From positions 1-37,804 of the forward strand of contig CALXFG010000019.1 in assembly GCA_944387505.1 (NCBI GenBank): DNA of 37,804 nt. The letters are read 5' to 3'. This document shows, in pieces, positions 31,977 to 37,804 of the stretch. A model generated the notes under the pieces. The model ran no database searches and was not told the DNA's origin. It saw only the letters and a list, made by a program, of their open reading frames with translations. Every line of letters begins with the position of its first letter. Positions within the stretch are counted from its first letter, which is position 1. The stretch is from an uncultured Clostridia bacterium (GTDB taxonomy: Bacteria; Bacillota; Clostridia; TANB77; CAG-508). The position numbers were made by a program, and so were the translations under genes.

Positions 31977-32058
31977 TTTTAATAGACTTTACAGGAATTT
32001 TATGATAAAATACTGCCTAAGATAACTTTGTAGTAAAAACAACACAAGGAGGAAGAAT

Positions 32059-32325
32059 ATGAGTAAAGTCAGAGCTGTTAATGGATTTGAAATACGGGAA
32101 GAAAGAAACAAAGACAACAGAAGAGTAATTATCATAGAGTATAAAATTGATAATGAATTTTTTACACAATCAACATACTATGATGTGGATGAAGAAAAAA
32201 TCCAGAAAGTTAAAGAAAAACTTGAAGATTATACGTCCACAAACCGAGAGGCTGAAGAGTTGTGCAGAACAATACCATTACCGACAATACTTAATTCAGT
32301 AGACAGAATCATGTATGACTACTAA
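32059..32325 (+). CDS. hypothetical protein, 88 aa
   Basis: I do not recognise this protein. It has a strong AGGAGG 8 nt before the ATG and a strong terminator after it. It is a small, highly charged soluble protein: strand-rich N-terminal half (VNGFEIREERNKDNRRVIII, then EYKI), then an amphipathic helix (EKIQKVKEKLEDY) and a C-terminal part. It is monocistronic, between the ABC-F gene and the minus-strand sspH. Confidence 0.6.
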   Translation: MSKVRAVNGFEIREERNKDNRRVIIIEYKIDNEFFTQSTYYDVDEEKIQKVKEKLEDYTSTNREAEELCRTIPLPTILNSVDRIMYDY

Positions 32326-32337
32326 AAAACGAATTGC

Positions 32338-32381
32338 AAGAAGAAGAAGGAACCAGAAAATTTTTTGGTTCTTTCTTCTTT
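32338..32381 (+). terminator. terminator after the 88-aa gene
   Basis: GAAGAAGGAACCA pairs with TGGTTCTTTCTTC around an A/T loop, followed by TTTATC. The purine-rich left arm starts near 32341. Confidence 0.8.
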
Positions 32382-32463
32382 ATCTATTGTTCTAAATATT
32401 TGGACAAAAAGTTTATTAAGATAAAATATTTTCTACAAAGATAATTGCTTTATAATATTTGTT

Positions 32464-32646
32464 TTAATTATATAAATTCCTTTCATATAAATCTTGGATA
32501 AAAACATCCTTTTCTTCAAAATTGTCAATAAAACCGACTTTAGCGATATTGTCATTCACACCTTGAATCCATACAGGTCTATCCTCATAAAACACATCAC
32601 ACTTTTCTTTATTTTCTAATATAGAATGAATTCTAGAAATATCCAT
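32464..32646 (-). CDS. sspH: H-type small acid-soluble spore protein
   Basis: This is a 60-aa spore protein of the SspH family, found in the spore core. The family pattern is clear: MDISRIHSILENKEKCDVFY, then EDRPVWIQGV (usual MD..RA..I..S...I.V.Y.G.PVWI..V), then FEEKDVFIQDL near the C-terminus. The ATG at 32646 has AGGAGG 8 nt upstream; the TTG at 32652 lies inside that spacing. Expression is expected in the forespore under sigma-G, but I did not identify a sigma-G promoter. It is the most direct evidence that the organism sporulates. Confidence 0.88.
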   Translation of the reverse strand: MDISRIHSILENKEKCDVFYEDRPVWIQGVNDNIAKVGFIDNFEEKDVFIQDLYERNLYN

Positions 32647-32828
32647 AACCAATTCCTCCTCATAATTAAAAATAAATAAATTATCTTTTGATATACAATG
32701 TTTCTAATTAAAATATATCCAAAAATGAACTTTATATTCATAAAATGTTTTTCTAATTACAAAAAAATATTCTGGAATAAAGAAGAAATATATAAAACAA
32801 TTTTAGACTGAAATATAATGATGTAGTT

Positions 32829-32887
32829 TTGACACATTTTAGCAACTGTTTACAATGCTTGACTTAAAACTTGATTTCATATACAAT
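32829..32887 (+). promoter_or_regulatory. tandem promoters of the TGS-uridine kinase gene
   Basis: P1: TTGACA (32829-32834), 16 bp, TACAAT (32851-32856). P2: TTGACT (32859-32864), 17 bp, TACAAT (32882-32887). They are spaced about 31 bp apart. They also show that the upstream in-frame ATG at 32855 cannot be the usual start. Confidence 0.7.
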
Positions 32888-32917
32888 AAATTAGGAAAAA
32901 ACAAAAGGAGGAATTTT

Positions 32918-34558
32918 ATGAAGATACAATATAAAGACAAGACAATCGAATTAGATAAACCAATGACAATTAGTGAATTATTAAAAGAAGAAATTGAAAA
33001 TAGTGAATATACAGTAGTAGCAGCTATTTTTAATAATGAATATAAAAATCTAGAGTCTATAATAGACGAAGATGGAAAAATAGAATTAATTGATATTTCT
33101 TCAAAAGAAGGAATGAAAGTATATAGAAGAACATTAGTATATATAGTAGGAAAAGCATTTGAGAACATATGTCCTAATAAGAAAATGGAAGTGAATTATC
33201 AATTATCAAATGCGATGTTTTGTGATTTAATAGATGAAGAAGTAACAGAGGAATTTTTAGAAGAACTATCACAAGAGGTTAGAAGAATTGTAAAAGAAGA
33301 TTTACCAATTAGACAAGTGATTATGAATAGAGAAGAAGCAACAAAATTTTTTAATGAAACAGAAACCTCAAAGGGAAGATTACAGTTAGACTTAGAGGGG
33401 AATAATGAAATTTTTATGTATTACTGTGAAGATTATTATAACTATTGTTATGGAACATTAGCTAATAGAACAGGAATTACAAAAATATTTGAAATTGTAA
33501 AATATAATGATGGATTTTTAGTAAGATATCCAAGTCAAAGTGACCCAGAGAGAATGCCAAAATTTGTAAAGAATAAGAAAATAGCATGGGCTATGGAAGA
33601 ATATGATGATATCAATAAAATTTTAAATATCGATAGAGTATATAGAATTAATCAAGCGATAGAAGAAGGAACTGTTAAAGATATCATTTTATTAGCAGAA
33701 GCTTTACATGAAAAGAAAATAGCGAAAATTGCAGATAATATAGCCAAAAACAAAAATATAAAGATGGTATTAATAGCAGGTCCATCATCATCTGGAAAAA
33801 CAACTTTTGCACAAAGATTGGGAATTCAGTTAAAGCTAAATAGAATCAAACCAGTAACTATCTCTGTAGATAATTATTTTGTAGAAAGAAAAGATACACC
33901 AAGAGATGAAAATGGAGAATATGATTTTGAATGTTTAGAAGCAATCGATTTAGAATTATTTAATGACCATTTAACAAGATTATTAAATGGTGAAGAAGTA
34001 GAAATGCCACAATTTGATTTCCATGTAGGCACTAAAAGATATTATGGTAAAAAATTAAAGTTAGAAGAAGATGAAGTATTAGTTATAGAAGGAATCCACT
34101 GCTTAAATGATAAATTAACAAGCAAAATACCTACAGAACAAAAATATAAAGTATATATTAGTGCATTAACCGTATTAAATTTAGACAGATTTAATAGAAT
34201 ATCTACAACAGATACCAGATTAATTAGAAGAATTGTAAGAGATTATCAATTTAGAGGATATTCAGCAAAAAATACAATTGCAACATGGAATAAAGTAAAT
34301 GAGGGAGAAAAGAAAAATATATTCCCATTCCAAGAAGAATCAAACTTTATATTCAACACATCACTAGTATATGAGATAGGGGCATTAAAACCAATTATTA
34401 TGCCACTATTAGAAGAAATTACCAAAGAAGACCCAGAATATGCAGAAGCATCTAGACTAATGAATATGTTAAAATATTTTGAAGAAATACCAAAAGAATT
34501 TGTGCCAAATAATTCATTATTAAAAGAATTTTTAGGTGGAGGAGATTTTAAATATTAG
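32918..34558 (+). CDS. TGS-domain uridine kinase-like nucleoside kinase
   Basis: This is a fusion protein (546 aa). The N-terminus is a ThrRS-like TGS/editing-related part (KIQYKDKTIELDKPMTISEL through the RRTLVYIVGKAF region). The C-terminal half is a uridine kinase-like P-loop domain with IAGPSSSGKTTFAQRL (Walker A), VDNYFVERKDTPRDENGEYD and LVIEGIHCLND. The family is widespread in Clostridia as a predicted nucleoside kinase. The start at 32918 is fixed by AAAGGAGG 8 nt upstream and by promoter P2 lying across the alternative ATG at 32855. The RNHCP gene follows by 11 bp and is likely in the same operon. Confidence 0.9.
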   Translation: MKIQYKDKTIELDKPMTISELLKEEIENSEYTVVAAIFNNEYKNLESIIDEDGKIELIDISSKEGMKVYRRTLVYIVGKAFENICPNKKMEVNYQLSNAMFCDLIDEEVTEEFLEELSQEVRRIVKEDLPIRQVIMNREEATKFFNETETSKGRLQLDLEGNNEIFMYYCEDYYNYCYGTLANRTGITKIFEIVKYNDGFLVRYPSQSDPERMPKFVKNKKIAWAMEEYDDINKILNIDRVYRINQAIEEGTVKDIILLAEALHEKKIAKIADNIAKNKNIKMVLIAGPSSSGKTTFAQRLGIQLKLNRIKPVTISVDNYFVERKDTPRDENGEYDFECLEAIDLELFNDHLTRLLNGEEVEMPQFDFHVGTKRYYGKKLKLEEDEVLVIEGIHCLNDKLTSKIPTEQKYKVYISALTVLNLDRFNRISTTDTRLIRRIVRDYQFRGYSAKNTIATWNKVNEGEKKNIFPFQEESNFIFNTSLVYEIGALKPIIMPLLEEITKEDPEYAEASRLMNMLKYFEEIPKEFVPNNSLLKEFLGGGDFKY

Positions 34559-34569
34559 AAGGGGAAAAA

Positions 34570-34884
34570 ATGGAAAATAGAAGATTTACTGAAATCGATG
34601 AAGAATTTATATGTGATAATTGTGGAAAAAAGGTTCCAAAACTAGGCTATTCTTGTAGAGATCATTGTCCATATTGTTTACATTCCAAACATGTAGACAA
34701 AAATCCAGGAGATAGGCAAGAAACTTGCCATGGGGACTTGGAGCCAGTTTCTTTGGAAATAGACGGAAAAAAAGGTTATGTGATTATTTATAGATGTAAA
34801 ACATGTGGAGCCATTAGAAAAAATAAAGCTGCGAAAGATGATAATATGGATTTAATGATAGATTTAAGTAGTAAACAAATCTGA
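34570..34884 (+). CDS. RNHCP-domain zinc protein
   Basis: This is a 104-aa metal-binding protein. It has CDNCGKKVPKLG, then the motif giving the family its name, here SCRDHCPYC (RDHCP instead of RNHCP), then HVDKNPGDRQETCHG and a second knuckle CKTCGAIRKNKAA. The function is unknown; several Cys pairs suggest two zinc sites. AAGGGGAAAAA precedes the ATG. Its stop codon (34882-34884) lies inside the left arm of a 60-bp perfect palindrome shared with the end of the convergent U32 gene. Confidence 0.88.
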   Translation: MENRRFTEIDEEFICDNCGKKVPKLGYSCRDHCPYCLHSKHVDKNPGDRQETCHGDLEPVSLEIDGKKGYVIIYRCKTCGAIRKNKAAKDDNMDLMIDLSSKQI

Positions 34885-35017
34885 AACGTTAGGGACGTGC
34901 CAAATCGTTCCAAAATGAAACAAAAGGGACAGACCTTAGATTTTAATATGTTTTTTTAGGTCTGTCCCTTTTGTTTCATTTTGGAACGATTTGGCACGTC
35001 CCTAACGTTTCAGATTT
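34877..35017. repeat. 60-bp perfect inverted repeat (copy F) joining two convergent genes
   Basis: 34877-34936 pairs perfectly with 34958-35017, with a 21-nt loop ending in TTTTTTT. Arm landmarks are CTGAAACGTTAGGGACGTGC and GGGACAGACC. It contains the stop codons of both convergent genes, each reading ATC TGA (Ile-stop) from the arm. It probably ends transcription in both directions. Confidence 0.9.
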
Positions 35018-37466
35018 CTTTATTCAAATTTCCATTTGTATAATGGCTACCGTCAAATCTTTGGTTATTAAGTACTCTATGGATAATTTCATTGATTTCT
35101 TCAATCGTCTCATCTAAAACATCAATTCTTGCAAAATCAATATTAAACTCTTTTGGATAAATAGAGGTAATTTTACTATTAAAAATGGTTGTAACCGTTT
35201 GTATATTATCAGGTAAAATTCTAAATTTCATATGTAAACGGTCTTTTAATTCATAGATATTATCCGTAATACATCTTTGTTTACAGGTTGGATAACATTT
35301 ATCTGTTTCACCCAAAAGACAATAATTCATATTTAACAATGGTGTTCTACCATAAACGATTAATTCATTTGGTAAATCTGTGCAATTACACAAATCATGA
35401 ATCATTTTTCTATTTAATTCAGGAGATATGGTATATCGGCAAATTCCCAAATCTTTTAATTCTTTTATCGTATGAGAATTATACACATTAAAGGTATAAT
35501 TGGTGATTAATTCTAAGTGTTTATTTAGGTCTGCAAAAAGTGTATGTAATAATTTTATGTTACAAATATTTGAAATGACAAATCCTTTAATATGATAATT
35601 GTTTAAAGTGGTTTCTATATTGCTAGATAATAGATTTTTGTAATTTGATTTTATAATGGTTGGCATATAGATGTATATATTAAATTTATTATCTAAAACA
35701 TGTAAAATTTCTTGATAGTCTTTCATAGAAAAATATTTTAAAGGAATATATACATTTTCAATATCATGAAGTTGTGCATAATCAAAATCCTTATGCAAAA
35801 TATTTAATAATAAAGAAAGTTTTGTCTTTTTTATAGGATGATCTTGAGTATGATGTTCTTCTTTTTCACTCCTATTGATGTCTTTATCTGTAGAGGTCTT
35901 TTTATCTATATTAGAAAAGTTTCTTTTCATTGTGTTTATGGCATATTGTTCTACCATTTGTAAAATGGTTCTTCTTAAATCATTTAAAGTACTTAATTTA
36001 GGAACAAATAATTTATCATCTAGTTCAATTTCTAAACTTTTAAAAGCAAAAGGTGTAGAAGCCGTTTTTGAAATTTGAGAGATAATCGTATTTTTATCAA
36101 GTGGTCTTGTTTTTGCTTTTAAAGGTATGATATCACTTGTATATTGTATGTTTAAATCTTTATATAATTCCATATTACTAGCAGATGTTACTGTAATAGA
36201 AATAGGTTTGTTTTCTTTAATCACAATATGGCAATTTAAAAGAACTTTTCTGTTTTCTTTTGAGAAACTATTTTGTGCCAAAAGATTTAATTTTTTAGAA
36301 CTCATTTTGTAAATTTGATTACCTAATTTGATATTTCCTTTCATTCTACCAATGACAACTGTTTGACCAATTTCCGTGAATTTAATATTTTTCATATTGG
36401 TATCCATTAATTCTGAAATCGTATAAGTTCCTTGTTCTTTTTCTAAAGCAATGGTATCACCAATACCAATTGGTTCATTTAACTTTACTGCAATATATCC
36501 TTTTTTGGCATTATATTTTTGTACTTTTCCAAGGAATAATCCCATATTATTTGGTTTTTCTTTAAATACTAAATTTCGGTTAGCCTCATTGCCTAAATGT
36601 CCTGAAGAAGACATACCTCTATTAAACACTTGTAGTAATTCTTTTTTGTCATCTTCATCAATTACATATTCATTATCAGACAATGCTAAATCTATATATT
36701 TTCGATAAATTTTTGTTACAGTTGCTACATATTCAGGTGATTTCATACGTCCTTCTATTTTAAAAGACTTTACACCAGCTTCAATTAAATCTGGGATAAA
36801 TTCTAAACCGCATAAATCTCTAGTGCTTAATAAATATCCAGAGTTAATGGTTTTATTGTTTTCCAATAATTCAAATGGAAGTCTACAAGGACCTGCACAT
36901 TTTCCTCTGTTTCCAGAACGACCACCTAACATACTAGAAAATAGACATTGACCAGAATAGGAGATACAAAGTGCTCCATGAATAAACGTTTCTATTTCAA
37001 TATTGGTATTTTTACAAATATAGGCAATCTCATTAACAGAAAGCTCTCTAGCAAGAACAACTCTTCTAAAACCAAGTTCCTGCAATTTTAAAGCACCATT
37101 TAGGTTATGGACAGTCATTTGTGTACTAGCATGAATTGGTAAATCAGGAAAAGCTCTCATTAATGCCATAGCCAATCCTAAATCTTGAACGATAATCGCA
37201 TCAATTCCAAATTCATAAGCTTTTTTTGCAATATTCATGGCAGATTCAAATTCTGTATCTGTTACTAATGTGTTCAAGGTTAAATGGGTCTTGACACCAC
37301 GAATTTTTGCATATTGAATGGCTTTTTCTAATTCATTAATATTAAAATTAGACGCAAACGCTCTAGCACTGAAGGTATCGCTACCAAAATAGACACTGTT
37401 AGCACCATTTTGCACAGCAGCTTTTAAACATTCAAAATCACCGACAGGGGAAAGTAGTTCAACCAT
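35010..37466 (-). CDS. U32-family peptidase (collagenase-like, tRNA/rRNA hydroxylation type)
   Basis: This is an 818-aa protein of the U32 family, long annotated as collagenase-like peptidases; family members TrhP and RlhA act in RNA hydroxylation. The N-terminal barrel opens MVELLSPVGDFECLKAAVQN and AVYFG-like NSVYFGSDTFSARAFA. The U32 signature is intact (IETFIHGALCISYSGQCLFS, then GKCAGPC). It is followed by FKIEGRMKSPEYVA, a DUF3656-like middle region and a long C-terminal part with cysteines (CLLGETDKCYPTCKQRC) that may bind iron-sulfur. Length and domain order match the long Clostridia form. GGTGGTG precedes the ATG. It ends inside the 34877-35017 palindrome. Confidence 0.92.
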   Translation of the reverse strand: MVELLSPVGDFECLKAAVQNGANSVYFGSDTFSARAFASNFNINELEKAIQYAKIRGVKTHLTLNTLVTDTEFESAMNIAKKAYEFGIDAIIVQDLGLAMALMRAFPDLPIHASTQMTVHNLNGALKLQELGFRRVVLARELSVNEIAYICKNTNIEIETFIHGALCISYSGQCLFSSMLGGRSGNRGKCAGPCRLPFELLENNKTINSGYLLSTRDLCGLEFIPDLIEAGVKSFKIEGRMKSPEYVATVTKIYRKYIDLALSDNEYVIDEDDKKELLQVFNRGMSSSGHLGNEANRNLVFKEKPNNMGLFLGKVQKYNAKKGYIAVKLNEPIGIGDTIALEKEQGTYTISELMDTNMKNIKFTEIGQTVVIGRMKGNIKLGNQIYKMSSKKLNLLAQNSFSKENRKVLLNCHIVIKENKPISITVTSASNMELYKDLNIQYTSDIIPLKAKTRPLDKNTIISQISKTASTPFAFKSLEIELDDKLFVPKLSTLNDLRRTILQMVEQYAINTMKRNFSNIDKKTSTDKDINRSEKEEHHTQDHPIKKTKLSLLLNILHKDFDYAQLHDIENVYIPLKYFSMKDYQEILHVLDNKFNIYIYMPTIIKSNYKNLLSSNIETTLNNYHIKGFVISNICNIKLLHTLFADLNKHLELITNYTFNVYNSHTIKELKDLGICRYTISPELNRKMIHDLCNCTDLPNELIVYGRTPLLNMNYCLLGETDKCYPTCKQRCITDNIYELKDRLHMKFRILPDNIQTVTTIFNSKITSIYPKEFNIDFARIDVLDETIEEINEIIHRVLNNQRFDGSHYTNGNLNKEI

Positions 37467-37804
37467 AATTTCACCACCTTTTTTTGCATTTTATACTATA
37501 TATATTATTTCAAAAATCTTTTCTAATCAATTTTACCTAATTATACCATAAAACGCTTGAAATTTCTAGATTACATAAAATTACAAGAGATGATGGAGAT
37601 GGATTTTTCTATACAACAAGCTTTAACATCTTATATTTATGAAGTATTGCAAATCAGTTTTTGATGCAAAATTTGTTTAAGTCATGTAAATTGTTCACAA
37701 AAATGTGATTTAAATAATAAAAATATCGTTACTGTTCAGACTAGAAAAATAAAAATATCCTTATTAGCTATATGCTAACAGGGATATTTTTATATATGTT
37801 TGAT
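37467..37804. other. intergenic region at the right edge with a terminator
   Basis: No gene is visible. A TATAAT (minus strand, about 37548-37543) may be the -10 of the U32 gene, without a clear -35. AAAAATATCC and GGGATATTTTT with TTAGC/GCTAA (37751-37792) form a bidirectional terminator near the edge, pointing to a gene beyond the window. GTTACTGTTCAGAC at 37728-37741 matches a motif at 793 and, inverted, at 3065. Confidence 0.5.

Noticed and set aside
32855-32917. N-terminal extension of the TGS-uridine kinase from the ATG at 32855
   Set aside because: The added stretch overlaps a good promoter and has no ribosome binding site, while 32918 has AAAGGAGG at proper spacing.
4560-35017. Long palindromes as copies of one miniature transposon (MITE)
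   Set aside because: Terminal sequences are not shared among most of the copies and no target-site duplications are apparent. Only the copies at 4560 and 25050 are clearly related.
36451-36708. Plus-strand ORF within the U32 peptidase gene
   Set aside because: Antisense shadow of a well-supported gene, without ribosome binding site or recognisable product.
1-37804. CRISPR array
   Set aside because: No regularly spaced repeat-spacer pattern was seen. The repeats found are pairs, hairpins or dispersed elements.

Overview
The window reads as chromosome of a low-GC, endospore-forming Gram-positive bacterium of the class Clostridia, probably an uncultured gut-type lineage. The signs are strong A/T codon bias with AGA and ATA preferred, AGGAGG-type ribosome binding sites, TTG starts, a DisA diadenylate cyclase next to RadA, a T-box in front of a single-chain glycyl-tRNA synthetase, a CD1247-like zinc-ribbon protein after EF-P, and an H-type small acid-soluble spore protein. 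I cannot assign a genus.

Layout. 1-73 is the tail of an IS3-family insertion sequence. 142-6751 carries an unrecognised gene, mtaB, a small hypothetical gene, then radA, disA and a membrane-anchored cyclophilin. 6959-9423 is an accessory patch behind a tRNA-His/tRNA-Gln pair. It holds an MqsR-type toxin with a zinc/HTH/Panacea-like antitoxin, bracketed by an 87-nt direct repeat of the tRNA-Gln 3' half, followed by what looks like an undescribed type I toxin-antitoxin module: a 29-codon ORF with a convergent antisense RNA. 9585-11047 has a Dabb protein, a short BirA and a TIGR04086 membrane protein. 11222-15250 is a cluster of four anchored or secreted surface proteins, two of which are TasA/camelysin-like paralogues. 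15526-26403 is mostly housekeeping: tRNA-Gln(CTG), lysS, a site-2 protease, tsaD, a phosphoesterase, a YqeG phosphatase, a prepilin-type peptidase, an M24 peptidase, efp and a zinc-ribbon protein. 26457-27779 has small genes and an M23 peptidase broken by a frameshift. 27871-31976 has tRNA-Trp, a T-box, glyS and an ABC-F protein. 32059-37466 has small genes including sspH, a TGS-uridine kinase fusion, an RNHCP protein and a U32 peptidase.

Two intergenic themes recur. One is a set of very long hairpins (4560-4769, 12780-12961, 15251-15443, 25050-25166, 28271-28395, 34877-35017). Two of them are clearly homologous, and their differences are matched in both arms. The other is a short TGTCCC...GGGACA terminator-like hairpin whose loop is conserved between copies.

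The best candidates for something new are the antisense-controlled small ORF at 9077-9423 and the tRNA-Gln-bracketed MqsR/Panacea island beside it. All functional calls rest on reading motifs by eye; no database search or folding program was run.
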